This document shows, piece after piece, positions 17,719 to 29,488 of a DNA stretch of 64,000 bases (position 1 is the stretch's first letter; every line of letters begins with the position of its first letter). The position numbers and the translations under genes were made by a program. Under the pieces are notes generated by a model. It was not told where the DNA came from. It did not search any database and was given only the letters and a program-made list of their open reading frames with translations. This DNA comes from Paracoccaceae bacterium (GTDB taxonomy: Bacteria; Pseudomonadota; Alphaproteobacteria; Rhodobacterales; Rhodobacteraceae). The DNA is taken from positions 21,811 to 85,810 of the forward strand of contig JAFIEF010000006.1 in NCBI GenBank assembly GCA_020832655.1, written 5' to 3'.

Positions 17719-18729
17719 TCAAGCCTGTTGCGGCACGCTGTCCGCATAGATATCGGTCCACAGCTCTTCGAGCGCGGGTTCCGGGCTGTCCTGCGAGAAT
17801 TGCGCGGCCTCGTTGACGACGGATTTGATGTCCTTGTCGATGGCCTTCAGGTCGTCTTCTGACGCGTGCTTGCCCGAAAGCAGCAGATCGCGCACATGTT
17901 CGATGGCATCGCGTTCGGCGCGCATTTTCTGCACCTCGTCGCGGGTGCGATACTTGGCCGGGTCCGACATCGAATGGCCCCGATAGCGATAGGTCATAAC
18001 CTCAAGAATATACGGCCCCTTGCCTGCGCGGCAATGCGCCACTGCCTTTTCGCCAGCGGCCTTCACTGCCAGAACATCCATGCCGTCCACTTCTTCGCCC
18101 TTGATGCCATAGGCGGCCCCGCGTTCCCACAGGCTGGGCGATTTCGTGGCGCGCTGGACACTGGTGCCCATTGCGTATTTGTTGTTTTCGATCACGAAGA
18201 TGACGGGCAGATCCCACAGCATTGCCATGTTGTAGGTTTCATAAACCTGGCCCTGATTGGCCGCACCATCGCCGAAATAGGTGAAGGTGACATTGTCATT
18301 GCCCTTGTATTTGTCGCTGAAGGCCAGCCCGGCGCCCAGTGGCACCTGCGCGCCGACGATCCCGTGCCCGCCATAGAAATGCTTTTCCTTGGAGAACATG
18401 TGCATCGAGCCGCCCTTGCCCTTGGAATAGCCGCCCTCGCGCCCGGTCAGTTCGGCCATCACACCCTTGGGGTCCATGCCGCAGGCCAGCATATGGCCAT
18501 GATCGCGGTAAGAGGTGACGCGCTTGTCGCCTTCCTTCGCGGCCGCTTCCAGCCCGACGACGACAGCTTCTTGCCCGATATACAGATGACAGAACCCGCC
18601 GATCAGCCCCATGCCGTATAGCTGGCCGGCCTTTTCCTCGAATCGCCGGATCAGCAGCATGTCGCGGTAATAGCCAAGCAACTCTTCGGCGGACACATTC
18701 GGTTTTGAAGCGGATTTTCGTGTGGCCAT
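17719..18729 (-). CDS. pdhA: Pyruvate dehydrogenase E1 alpha subunit
   Basis: Thiamine-diphosphate-binding alpha subunit, 336 residues. The cofactor motif begins [12 protein letters not shown] and ends with NNKYAMGTS. The phosphorylation-loop-like region [20 protein letters not shown] is present. The start [11 protein letters not shown] at 18729 follows a clear GGGAGGG and is preferred over the track start at 18840. First gene of pdhABC; its promoter should lie in the AT-richer stretch 18740-18800. Confidence 0.97.
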   Translation of the reverse strand: MATRKSASKPNVSAEELLGYYRDMLLIRRFEEKAGQLYGMGLIGGFCHLYIGQEAVVVGLEAAAKEGDKRVTSYRDHGHMLACGMDPKGVMAELTGREGGYSKGKGGSMHMFSKEKHFYGGHGIVGAQVPLGAGLAFSDKYKGNDNVTFTYFGDGAANQGQVYETYNMAMLWDLPVIFVIENNKYAMGTSVQRATKSPSLWERGAAYGIKGEEVDGMDVLAVKAAGEKAVAHCRAGKGPYILEVMTYRYRGHSMSDPAKYRTRDEVQKMRAERDAIEHVRDLLLSGKHASEDDLKAIDKDIKSVVNEAAQFSQDSPEPALEELWTDIYADSVPQQA

Positions 18730-18850
18730 TCCGGCATCCCTCCCGTTCAGAAATGATAGTTCAACGTTAAACAATCTAATAGCGCAAATCTTTTTCCGTG
18801 GCGAGTGTTTTTCGACATCCCTGCCATGCGCAAGGCGCAACGCAGCGCAG

Positions 18851-19711
18851 TCAGACAGGTTTTGCGATCAGCAGATCGGTGGGTGGGTCGCGCATCAGGT
18901 CGCGCGCGTAATTGCCAAGGCTGGTCGCGTCACGCCCCGAATGGCTGCCCAGAACGACCAGATCGGGCTGCAATTCCTGAATGCGGAATTGCAAAACCTC
19001 ATGCACACCACCAGGCACGATTTCGGGCAGGTGCAGTTTGTCGGGCACCCCGTCAAGCCGCATGAAGGCGCTGCGCAGCAACTTCGCCTCGGTCATGGTG
19101 GCGCAGGTTTCAGGCTCGGCCTGCGGCAGTTTCTCACTGAGCGGCAGTTGCAGCGCGTGGATGGCGTGCAGTTCGGCCCCTGGGGCGATGATCGCGGCCA
19201 TGCGTAGTGCTTCAGCCGAGGCGGGGGCAAAGGTGATCGCCCCCAGAACCCGACGATAGGGCAGGGGGGCATTGCGGTCATGGGCAATCAGCACCGGGCA
19301 GGGCACATCAAGGGTGATCCGTTCCATCGTGGTGCTGCGCAGGACTTCCAGCACCGCGCGGGGCTTGTGCAGGCCCATGATCAGCAGATCCGCCGAATAC
19401 TGGCGGGCCAGATCGGCAATGACCTTTTCCGGCGCCCCCGATACACCATGCAGGCTGATATCCAGCCCCGGATAGGCTGCGGCAAGCTGCGTCAGCGCGT
19501 CGCTGGCCTGTTCCTCGGTCCGGGGGACGCGGCGCGATTTCCGCAGGCGCGGTGCCAGCGCCTTGGGCCGTCCAACAGCATGAGCCAGCACCACCCGACA
19601 GCCCAGCGACCGGGCCAGTGCCGCCGCGCGCGCCATCACAGCATCGGAGCGCGCGGTAAAGTCAGTCGCGGCAAGAATGGTGTTGATCGCTCTCACAGCG
19701 CGCTCCGGCAT
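18851..19711 (-). CDS. Tandem universal stress protein (UspA family)
   Basis: About 286 residues with two Usp domains. The first (about 8-140) starts INTILAATDFTARSD and has the loop LLIMGLHKP. The second (about 150-285) has VLGAITFAPASAEA and ends with the ATP-binding-type loop VLGSHSGRDATSLGNYARDLM. Tandem UspE-like proteins act in stress and oxygen responses; the exact role is unknown. The track start at 19723 is a TTG; ATG 19711 is preferred, and a GTG at 19696 with GGAG upstream is a further option. It lies downstream of the Hint gene on the same strand, but 97 bp away, and may be transcribed alone. Confidence 0.88.
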   Translation of the reverse strand: MPERAVRAINTILAATDFTARSDAVMARAAALARSLGCRVVLAHAVGRPKALAPRLRKSRRVPRTEEQASDALTQLAAAYPGLDISLHGVSGAPEKVIADLARQYSADLLIMGLHKPRAVLEVLRSTTMERITLDVPCPVLIAHDRNAPLPYRRVLGAITFAPASAEALRMAAIIAPGAELHAIHALQLPLSEKLPQAEPETCATMTEAKLLRSAFMRLDGVPDKLHLPEIVPGGVHEVLQFRIQELQPDLVVLGSHSGRDATSLGNYARDLMRDPPTDLLIAKPV

Positions 19712-19808
19712 TTGGGTCAACAATCGATACGCTTAGCAGATCAAACGCGGCGCGTCACTTTCCTTTGCAGACCCTTCGGCAGTGGGCAAGCACTGCAATG
19801 CCCCCAAT

Positions 19809-20819
19809 TCAGCGCTGCAACAACCTTGCTCTGGTCGCAGCCGTCATTATTGAGCGGGGCAGATTCTGGGCGAAGTGGGCATGTTGGTCAAGATCGGGGA
19901 AACGCCGTTCCAGATCACTCTGCAATGCGGCCGGAAGCTGCGTCATGGTCGCGCGGGACACCAGCAGGCTTTCCATCGGAACCCCTTCGGCATAGATGAT
20001 CTGATGCGTGTCGAAGGCCAGCGCGTGATAGGTGACAAAGCCGGTTTCGCGCTGTTCGATCCCACCGGAGCCGACAAGGAACTGCGCCTGTATCAGCACC
20101 TCGGCGCGCTGACCCAGCTTGTTGTCGCCGCGTTGATAAAGGAATATCCGTTGGCGCGGCGCCAGTGTCAGCGGGGCCAGATTTCCCAGCACCCCGGCGG
20201 GGAAGATCACCGGGGCGGATTGGCCATGTCCGCGCAGCGAGACCTGCCCGACCCAGCGCAGCGGCTGCGCACCATGATCGCGCGTCAGCACCTTCACGCC
20301 CGGTGTCAGATCCTCGATCGGAACAAGCTGTCCGTCCGCAAGCGTGATACGGGTGCCAGTGCCGAAACAGCCCAGAACAGTCTGCGCCAAAAGCAACGCC
20401 GCGCCTTCGGTCTTCACCTCTATCAAGGCATAGCCCAGACCCGCGCGTATCGGGTTGAGCGGTAGCAGAAAACCATGCCCGGCAATGCTTAGCGCGACCA
20501 ATTCGACAATCTCGCCATCATTTGCCATCAACAGGATGCGCCCTTCGGGGCGAACCACACCACCCGATGGCAGGGCGGGCGATATGCCCGGATCATCCTG
20601 CACAAGCGTTATCGGGTCGCCCAGATCCAGCGTCAGACTGCGCGCCACCCCGTCAGAACACAGCGTGTAGATGTCGCCTTCGGCGCAGGTGGCAAGACTG
20701 CCCATGCTGTCACCGTCATTGACACCCCATGTGGCGATGAAATCCGCCCTGGGAAATACATCGCAATGATACAGCGTCACGCCACGCGGCCTTTGCGAAA
20801 CAGATGTGGCGGTATTCAT
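19809..20819 (-). CDS. Hint (Hedgehog/intein-like) domain protein
   Basis: 336 residues. The N-terminal 150 residues are not a family I recognise and lack the calcium-binding repeats often found in Hint proteins. The C-terminal Hint_2 domain starts at the nucleophile Cys in GCFGTGTRITLADGQLVPIEDLTPG (about 150). It continues with VLTRDHGAQPLRWVGQ and LAPRQRIFL, and closes with TYHALAFDTHQIIYAEGVPMESLL. Hint domains in inteins self-splice, but this class in Rhodobacteraceae occurs in secreted or surface proteins and its chemistry is largely untested. No N-terminal signal peptide is visible; type I secretion is possible. Between Usp and Atm1 genes on the same strand. Confidence 0.85.
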   Translation of the reverse strand: MNTATSVSQRPRGVTLYHCDVFPRADFIATWGVNDGDSMGSLATCAEGDIYTLCSDGVARSLTLDLGDPITLVQDDPGISPALPSGGVVRPEGRILLMANDGEIVELVALSIAGHGFLLPLNPIRAGLGYALIEVKTEGAALLLAQTVLGCFGTGTRITLADGQLVPIEDLTPGVKVLTRDHGAQPLRWVGQVSLRGHGQSAPVIFPAGVLGNLAPLTLAPRQRIFLYQRGDNKLGQRAEVLIQAQFLVGSGGIEQRETGFVTYHALAFDTHQIIYAEGVPMESLLVSRATMTQLPAALQSDLERRFPDLDQHAHFAQNLPRSIMTAATRARLLQR

Positions 20820-20969
20820 GCGGTGTAGAGACCTTTCCGGGATGGCAAGCGCAAAGAATCGGCAGCATTCAATCCGCCACTAGCACATATCATGCCAAGC
20901 ACCGGTTAACAGCTTGCACGGATGGTCGGAACATGGCCCGCGCATCGCCCAAGGCAAGTATCATTGGTG

Positions 20970-22811
20970 TTACTGCACCGCTTCCGAGTCGGAACGCTGG
21001 CGCGCCCACATCTTCGCATATTGCCCGGATTGCGCCAGAAGCTCGTCATGCGTGCCCGCTTCGACAATGCGTCCCAGATCCAGCACAACAATGCGATCCG
21101 CATCGACAATGGTGGAAAGCCGGTGCGCAATGGTCAGAACCGTGCGCCCTTCGCTCATCTGGCGCAAGCTGTCCTGAATGCTCTGCTCGGTTTGCGTATC
21201 GAGCGCCGAGGTGGCTTCGTCCAACAGCAGTACAGGCGGGTTCTTCAGCAGGGTGCGGGCAATGCCCACGCGCTGCTTTTCCCCGCCCGACAGTTTCAGC
21301 CCGCGTTCGCCCACGGCCGTGTCATAGCCTTCGGGCAGCGAGGTGATGAAGTCATGGATGCGCGCGGCCTTGGCGGCGGCGATGATTTCGTCACGGGTAG
21401 CGCCTTCACGGCCATAGGCGATGTTATAGGCGATGGTGTCGTTGAACAGCACCGTGTCCTGCGGCACCACCCCGATTGCGAGGTGCAGGCTGTCTTGCGT
21501 GACATCGCGCAGATCCTGCCCGTCAATGCGGATCGCGCCCTCCGTGACATCATAAAAGCGAAACAGCAGCCGCCCGATGGTGGATTTGCCCGACCCTGAC
21601 GGGCCGACAATCGCCACGCTTTGCCCGCCTGCGACATGCAGATCGATACCTTTCAGGATCGGGCGGGCCGGGTCATAGCCGAACTCCACCCGGTCAAAGC
21701 TGATCGTGCCTTCGGACACCTGCAATTCCGTCGCATCGGGTTTGTCGGTGACATCTGCAGGCTGGTCCAGCAAATCGAACATCTCGCCCATATCGACCAG
21801 CGCCTGGCGGATCTCGCGATAGACCGTGCCCAGAAAGTTCAGCGGCATGGTGATCTGGATCATATAGGCATTGACCAGCACGAAATCGCCCACCGTCAGG
21901 GTGCCATTCTGCACCCCCATCGCGGCCATCACCATCACCACAACCAGCCCCGAAGTGATCAGCAAAGCCTGCCCGAAATTCAGGAAAGCCAGCGAATGAT
22001 TGGTGGCGACGGCGGCGCGCTCATACTGCATCATGGCGCTGTCATAGCGCCGCGCTTCCAGCCCTTCGGCGTTGAAATACTTGACGGTCTCAAAATTCAG
22101 CAGGCTGTCGATGGCCTTCTGGTTGGCATCGGTGTCCTGGCGGTTCATCTCGCGGCGCTGGCGAACGCGCCATTCGGTCACCTTGAAGGTGAACTGCACA
22201 TAAAGCGCGATGGTCAGCACCACGGCGGCCAGATACCAGATATCGAACACCACGAAGAAGATGACTGCGATCATGATCAGTTGCAGGATCAGCGGAAAGA
22301 TCGAGAACAGCAGGAAGCGCAGCAGGAATTCCACGCCCTTGACGCCGCGCTCGATCACCCGGCTCAGCCCGCCGGTCTTGCGGGTGATATGATAGCGCAG
22401 GCTGAGGCGGTGGATATGGGCAAAGGTTTCCAGCGCCAGCCGGCGCAGCGCGCGCTGCCCGACCCGCGTGAACAGCACATTGCGCAATTCCTGAAAGCCG
22501 ATTTCCATCAATCGCGCGACGCCATAGGCCACGGTCAGGCCAACGGCCCCGACCGCCAGCATCCAGCCCGTGCCATCACCTGCCAGCGCGTCAACTGCGG
22601 CCTTGTAGAAGAATGGCGTGGTGACAGCGACCAGCTTGGCCGCAACCAGCATGATCAAAGCCAGCACGACGCGGCGCTTGATCCAGGCTTCGCCACCTGG
22701 CCACAGATAGGGCATCACGCGCCGGATGATGCGCAGACTGCGCGCCTGTTCAGTCTTGTCGGCTTTCAACGCTGCGCTGTCGGGCAGGTTTGGGCTGGGC
22801 GCTACAGTCAT
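20970..22811 (-). CDS. Atm1-type ABC exporter (half transporter)
   Basis: 613-residue homodimerising exporter: membrane domain (about 40-340, six hydrophobic segments) followed by an ATPase domain. It belongs to the Atm1/ABCB7/HMT1 class, shown by the diagnostic LLNFETVKYFNAEGLE in the membrane domain, plus Walker A GPSGSGKST, signature LSGGEKQRVGIARTLL, Walker B LLLDEATSALD and H-loop AHRLST. Bacterial members export glutathione conjugates and protect against heavy metals. The start MTVAPSPNLPD at 22811 is preferred over 22892. It lies between the LysM gene and the Hint gene on the minus strand, with no metal regulator nearby. Confidence 0.93.
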   Translation of the reverse strand: MTVAPSPNLPDSAALKADKTEQARSLRIIRRVMPYLWPGGEAWIKRRVVLALIMLVAAKLVAVTTPFFYKAAVDALAGDGTGWMLAVGAVGLTVAYGVARLMEIGFQELRNVLFTRVGQRALRRLALETFAHIHRLSLRYHITRKTGGLSRVIERGVKGVEFLLRFLLFSIFPLILQLIMIAVIFFVVFDIWYLAAVVLTIALYVQFTFKVTEWRVRQRREMNRQDTDANQKAIDSLLNFETVKYFNAEGLEARRYDSAMMQYERAAVATNHSLAFLNFGQALLITSGLVVVMVMAAMGVQNGTLTVGDFVLVNAYMIQITMPLNFLGTVYREIRQALVDMGEMFDLLDQPADVTDKPDATELQVSEGTISFDRVEFGYDPARPILKGIDLHVAGGQSVAIVGPSGSGKSTIGRLLFRFYDVTEGAIRIDGQDLRDVTQDSLHLAIGVVPQDTVLFNDTIAYNIAYGREGATRDEIIAAAKAARIHDFITSLPEGYDTAVGERGLKLSGGEKQRVGIARTLLKNPPVLLLDEATSALDTQTEQSIQDSLRQMSEGRTVLTIAHRLSTIVDADRIVVLDLGRIVEAGTHDELLAQSGQYAKMWARQRSDSEAVQ

Positions 22812-22949
22812 GGCTGGCCTTGGATAGAAGCTGGCGTGCCCTCCTACTCCACGGCTTCCGGCTTGGCCAGACGGAACAGAGGGAGGCCACACTTATGCAG
22901 TGCGGCGGTGCCAGACAAGGCCGGTTGGCGCTTTGGCCACCCTGTACTG

Positions 22950-24212
22950 TCAGCCATCACTTTCCGGCAGAACGAAAACCTGGCCGGGATAGATAAGATC
23001 AGGATTTCGGATCTGGTCGCGATTGGCATCAAAGATGCGCATGTAGCGCATACCGTCGCCATAACGATCCACCGACATGCCCCAAAGCGTGTTGCCGGGC
23101 TGCACGATCAGCGCCTGCGGGCCAGCGCTTTCGCGCGCGATTTCTGGGGTGACACGCTCAAAGGGGATTTCGGCGCGCGAAACCACCTGCTGGGCCTCAT
23201 CCAGCTCGTCAATGCGCAAGCGATAGACGCCACGCTCGATCCCGGCCAATTGCGCCTGCCAGTCACCGGCCGCGCCTGCGCGGGTGCGCAGGATGGGTTG
23301 GTTGTCCAGATAGATTTGCAACTCATGGCCCGCCCCGGCGGCGCGTCCGCCCAGCGCAACCTCGCCTTCGTCATCATAGACAACCGAGTCGATGATGACG
23401 TTTCCAGCCCCCCCTGTCTGGGGCAGGCCGGGGGCTTCGCCCAGAACCTGCACTGTGCCATCGGCGCGCATCAGAACTGCCATTGGCGCTGGCTGGGGGT
23501 CGAGTTCGGGGCGCGGCGTAGCTGCGGCCTGCGCCAGATCCTCGTCAGCTTTCGGATCGGACCCGGCGGCAATGCCCTCGGCCGATACCATGCTGTGGGC
23601 ATCAAGCTGTGGCCGCGAGGGGGCGCTGGCGGTGCCGGGAAACAGGGGGTCGGTCTGCACTTCGCGCAGGCTCTGCACAGGTTGGGTCTGGCCGTCCGGG
23701 GCGATCTGTCCGGCCAGAACCGGGCTGCGCGGGGCCAGCATCAGCGTATCGAGTGACCGCACGCGCTGACCGCTGGCCAGTTGTACCTCCAGTTCCAGAA
23801 CGCGCGGGGCCGGGCTGGGGGCGATTTCGAACATCATCACGAATTCGCCTGCATCGCTGCTGATCGTGCGCGCGACCTGTTTTTCCTCTATCAGCGCCGC
23901 GACAGTGCTGCGCGCTGGCGCCTGTCCTGCAATCAGCACATCGCCCAGATCGGTCACGCGGACCAGATCGAAGCGCGGTGCGGCATCGCTGGCGGGGCCG
24001 GCCATTGCCAGACGCAATTCGGGGGCAATATCGGCAGCAGGGTCTGCTCCGGGCTGCGGTTCGGTCATCGAAATCGCGCTTGGAGCCTTCAGTTCAGGTT
24101 CCGGCGGGGCCGAAGGAAAGATCACGACATAGGCGACCGAGGCCGCCCCGACCACGGCCACAGAACCGACGGCCCATTGCGCCAGTGTTTCCTTGGGCAT
24201 GAATTTCAACAT
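22950..24212 (-). CDS. LysM domain protein with single membrane anchor
   Basis: 420 residues. An N-terminal hydrophobic anchor (about 12-33, WAVGSVAVVGAASVAYVVIF) is followed by a Pro/Ala-rich periplasmic region. Repeated beta-rich segments follow (LVRVTDLGDVLIAGQAPARSTVAALI; VIIDSVVYDDEGEVALGGRAAG), which look like Ig-like modules. The C-terminal LysM (about 370-418: VQPGNTLWGMSVDRYGDGMRYMRIFDANRD, PDLIYPGQVFVLP) should bind peptidoglycan. This architecture is common in Rhodobacterales and still poorly characterised. Strong GGGAAG Shine-Dalgarno. Confidence 0.9.
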   Translation of the reverse strand: MLKFMPKETLAQWAVGSVAVVGAASVAYVVIFPSAPPEPELKAPSAISMTEPQPGADPAADIAPELRLAMAGPASDAAPRFDLVRVTDLGDVLIAGQAPARSTVAALIEEKQVARTISSDAGEFVMMFEIAPSPAPRVLELEVQLASGQRVRSLDTLMLAPRSPVLAGQIAPDGQTQPVQSLREVQTDPLFPGTASAPSRPQLDAHSMVSAEGIAAGSDPKADEDLAQAAATPRPELDPQPAPMAVLMRADGTVQVLGEAPGLPQTGGAGNVIIDSVVYDDEGEVALGGRAAGAGHELQIYLDNQPILRTRAGAAGDWQAQLAGIERGVYRLRIDELDEAQQVVSRAEIPFERVTPEIARESAGPQALIVQPGNTLWGMSVDRYGDGMRYMRIFDANRDQIRNPDLIYPGQVFVLPESDG

Positions 24213-24335
24213 GATCTGCTTCCCGAATCCTGCGCCATCTGGCGCAAGTTGCCAACACCCGCCCCTTTTAGTTGCGCGACAATAGCAAGGACGTTATCGG
24301 GGGGCAAAACAAAACTGTAACAAAGGTCTGAGTGC

Positions 24336-24908
24336 ATGAAGCTGTCGTCCTTTTCTGTTTGTGTCTTTTGCGGTGCGCGCGACGGGGCTGATCCGGCCTA
24401 TGCAGCAGCGGGGCGCGAGATGGGTGCGATGATCGCGCGGCGCGGCTGGCGGCTGGTCTATGGCGCGGGCGATGTCGGCATCATGGGCAGGGTGGCACGG
24501 GCCGCGCAGGCGGGCGGCGCGCAGGGTTTTGGCGTGGTTCCCAGCCACCTGATGCAGGCCGAGCGCGCGCGAGAGGCGCTGTCAACGCTGGTCGTCACCG
24601 AAACCATGCATGAGCGCAAGAAGGTCATGTTCACCAATTCCGATGCCATCGTGGTGCTGCCGGGGGGCGCGGGGTCACTGGACGAGTTTTTCGAGGTGCT
24701 GACCTGGCGGCAATTGGGGCTGCACCGCAAGCCCATCCTGTTGCTGGATGTGCAAGGCTACTGGCAGCCGCTGATCGCGCTTCTGGACCATGTCATTGCG
24801 CAGGGCTTTGCAGAGTCGTCGCTGCGTGGCTTCGTGCAGGTGGCGGACAGTGTCGAGGCCGCCGAAGCTGCACTGAGCGCGCATTTCGACAGCGCCCACA
24901 ATGCCTGA
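24336..24908 (+). CDS. LOG-family protein (cytokinin riboside phosphoribohydrolase type)
   Basis: 190 residues of the TIGR00730 lysine-decarboxylase-like fold. The catalytic and phosphate-binding signature PGGAGSLDEFFEVLTWRQLG is present (S in place of the commoner T), preceded by the conserved MHERKKVMFTNSDAIVVL. LOG enzymes remove ribose 5-phosphate from N6-modified AMP or AMP itself. Bacterial roles are mostly nucleotide salvage and are untested here. It converges on uvrA with a 9-bp gap. Confidence 0.92.
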   Translation: MKLSSFSVCVFCGARDGADPAYAAAGREMGAMIARRGWRLVYGAGDVGIMGRVARAAQAGGAQGFGVVPSHLMQAERAREALSTLVVTETMHERKKVMFTNSDAIVVLPGGAGSLDEFFEVLTWRQLGLHRKPILLLDVQGYWQPLIALLDHVIAQGFAESSLRGFVQVADSVEAAEAALSAHFDSAHNA

Positions 24909-24917
24909 CGCGGCAGG

Positions 24918-27794
<2,877 letters not shown>

Positions 27795-27821
27795 ACTGCA
27801 CCCCATGCCCCTTTGGCCCGC

Positions 27822-27850
27822 AAGATAGCGCTTGTGCAGGGCCGCGCCAA
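27822..27850 (-). promoter_or_regulatory. Predicted uvrA promoter
   Basis: Minus strand: TTGGCG (27845-27850), 17-bp spacer, TATCTT (27822-27827), giving a leader of about 20 nt. The LexA box ends 12 bp upstream of the -35. Confidence 0.45.
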
Positions 27851-27861
27851 GCGAAATTGCG

Positions 27862-27876
27862 GAACGTAAGGCGAAC
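27862..27876 (-). promoter_or_regulatory. LexA (SOS) box of uvrA
   Basis: GAAC-GTAAGGC-GAAC on the plus strand, that is GTTC-N7-GTTC toward uvrA. This is exactly the direct-repeat LexA operator established for alphaproteobacteria including Rhodobacter uvrA. Confidence 0.8.
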
Positions 27877-28081
27877 ATGTGGGATGCGGCTGTCACAAGA
27901 TGCGGCAATAAGCCGTCATGGGGGGTGCCCTGCGGGTCGCAAAGCAGTTGACGCGGCATTGCGAATAAAATAGCTGACAATATCAGTAGGAATTGAGCGG
28001 CCATCTGCGAAAGGGACGCGCCGTCGCGCAGTGCAGATATCCCTTTTCCTGCATGGTTCTGAAGCTGCTCGTTGGTGAATT

Positions 28082-28363
28082 ATGGGCTTTCTTCGCAACT
28101 CTGTCCGTTCTGTGGCCGATTTCGTAGCGACATCAACACTGGCCGGTCCGACGCCCTGTTCGGGCGGTTCCTGCGCTTGCCACAAGGAACCTGGCGCACA
28201 ACATCGCATGGTTTCGCTGTCAGACCTGTCTGCTGCTGGTGACAATCCAAGCGCTGTTTCGGCTGGTTGCTGCGCGACACCCGTGGTTCTTCCGCTCTTT
28301 TCGCGGGCGTTGTTTTGCGCCATGACAAGACGGCCGACTGCCCCAATATGGTATATGACATGA
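28082..28363 (+). CDS. Doubtful Cys-rich small ORF coupled to ABC ATPase gene
   Basis: 93-codon ORF in the 552-bp gap between uvrA and the ABC ATPase gene. Its TGA overlaps the ATPase ATG at 28360 in the ATGA arrangement typical of coupled genes. It contains clustered Cys (TPCSGGSCACHKE and AGCCATP) and no clear membrane segment. Against it: only a weak GGTGA upstream, and third-position GC is clearly lower than in neighbouring genes. No family recognised. The rest of the gap (27877-28081) holds no gene I can support. Confidence 0.3.
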   Translation: MGFLRNSVRSVADFVATSTLAGPTPCSGGSCACHKEPGAQHRMVSLSDLSAAGDNPSAVSAGCCATPVVLPLFSRALFCAMTRRPTAPIWYMT

Positions 28364-29448
28364 CCCAGACCCCGAAAATCCTGAGCTTCAAGATGCCCGC
28401 AGAGGCAACGCCGCTGGGGTTTCGGCCCAGGCCGGTCAGGACGCTGCTGGATGTGAAGCGCCTGCGCAAGCATTTCCCGCATGGCGAGTCGCCGGCAGTG
28501 GAGCGGGTCAGCTTCGATCTGGGCGAGGGCGAGATGCTGGCGCTGCTTGGCCCTTCGGGGTGCGGCAAGACCACGACACTTCGCATGATCGGCGGGTTCG
28601 AAACCCCCGATGAAGGGTGTGTCCTGCTGCGCGAACGCGACATCACCGAACTTCCCCCCGAGGCGCGCGGCATCGGCTTCGTGTTTCAGGATTACGCGCT
28701 GTTTCCGCATCTCAGCGTGCTCGACAATGTGAAATTCGGCCTGCGCAGGCAACCCCGTGCCGAGTCCGAGGCACGCGCGCGCCAGATGCTGGACCTTGTG
28801 GGGTTGAAAGGGCTGGACAAGCGCAAGCCGCATGAATTGTCGGGCGGGCAGCAACAGCGTGTGGCGCTGGCACGCACTTTGGCTGTGGCCCCGCCGCTGG
28901 TGCTGATGGATGAGCCGTTTTCCAATCTCGATGCCGCGATGCGGGTCGAAACCCGGCAAGATGTGCGCAAGCTTCTGAAAGAGGCCGGATCGGCGGCGAT
29001 ACTCGTCACCCATGATCAGGAAGAGGCGATGGCCGTCGCCGACCGCATCGCGGTAATGGATCGGGGGCGGGTGGTCCAGATCGGCACCCCGGACGAGATC
29101 TACCGCAACCCGGTTTCTGCCTTCGTGGCCTCTTTCCTCGGGCGTTCGAACATTCTGCGCGGCACTGCCAACGGGATGGAGGTGCAGACCTCTTTCGGCA
29201 ATCTGCCGCTGTCGCGCGCGGCCAATGGGGCGGTGTCGCTTTCAGTGCGGCCTGAACAGATCATGCTGGAACGCGACCCCGATGGCACGGCATCCGTGGT
29301 CGGGCGCGAATTCCGCGGTCATGATCAGCTTTACTGGGTGCAACAGGGCGACCACTGCATTTTGGTGATATCGGGGGCAGGGGCGACGCTGAATGTGGGC
29401 GACAGGGTGCAATTGCGCATCTGCGATTGCGTGGTGCCGCTGGCCTGA
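28360..29448 (+). CDS. PotA/FbpC-type ABC transporter ATPase without adjacent permease
   Basis: About 362 residues of the spermidine/putrescine-iron(III) importer ATPase class. An unusual N-terminal extension of about 30 residues precedes LLDVKRLRKHFPHG. Then come Walker A GPSGCGKTTT, Q-loop VFQDYALFPH, signature LSGGQQQRVALARTL, Walker B VLMDEPFSNLDA, H-loop VTHDQEEAM, and a TOBE-like C-terminal domain with LSVRPEQIMLERD. No binding protein or permease gene is adjacent, so partner and substrate are unknown. Start is uncertain between ATG 28348 and ATG 28360; neither has a good Shine-Dalgarno, and 28360 fits the ATGA overlap with the upstream ORF. Confidence 0.88.
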   Translation: MTQTPKILSFKMPAEATPLGFRPRPVRTLLDVKRLRKHFPHGESPAVERVSFDLGEGEMLALLGPSGCGKTTTLRMIGGFETPDEGCVLLRERDITELPPEARGIGFVFQDYALFPHLSVLDNVKFGLRRQPRAESEARARQMLDLVGLKGLDKRKPHELSGGQQQRVALARTLAVAPPLVLMDEPFSNLDAAMRVETRQDVRKLLKEAGSAAILVTHDQEEAMAVADRIAVMDRGRVVQIGTPDEIYRNPVSAFVASFLGRSNILRGTANGMEVQTSFGNLPLSRAANGAVSLSVRPEQIMLERDPDGTASVVGREFRGHDQLYWVQQGDHCILVISGAGATLNVGDRVQLRICDCVVPLA

Positions 29449-29488
29449 TTCTCCAGGGCATGGGCTGGACTGTGGGGGCGGCGCAGGC

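Noticed and set aside
21621-23756. 711-codon plus-strand ORF opposite the Atm1 and LysM genes
   Set aside because: His/Gln-rich shadow composition typical of reverse-complement translation; the minus-strand genes carry conserved motifs.
27974-27986. CTGA-N5-TCAG palindrome as an iron-regulator site for the ABC ATPase
   Set aside because: Arms are only 4 bp, the site is 370 bp from the ATPase start, and I could not match it with confidence to a known operator.
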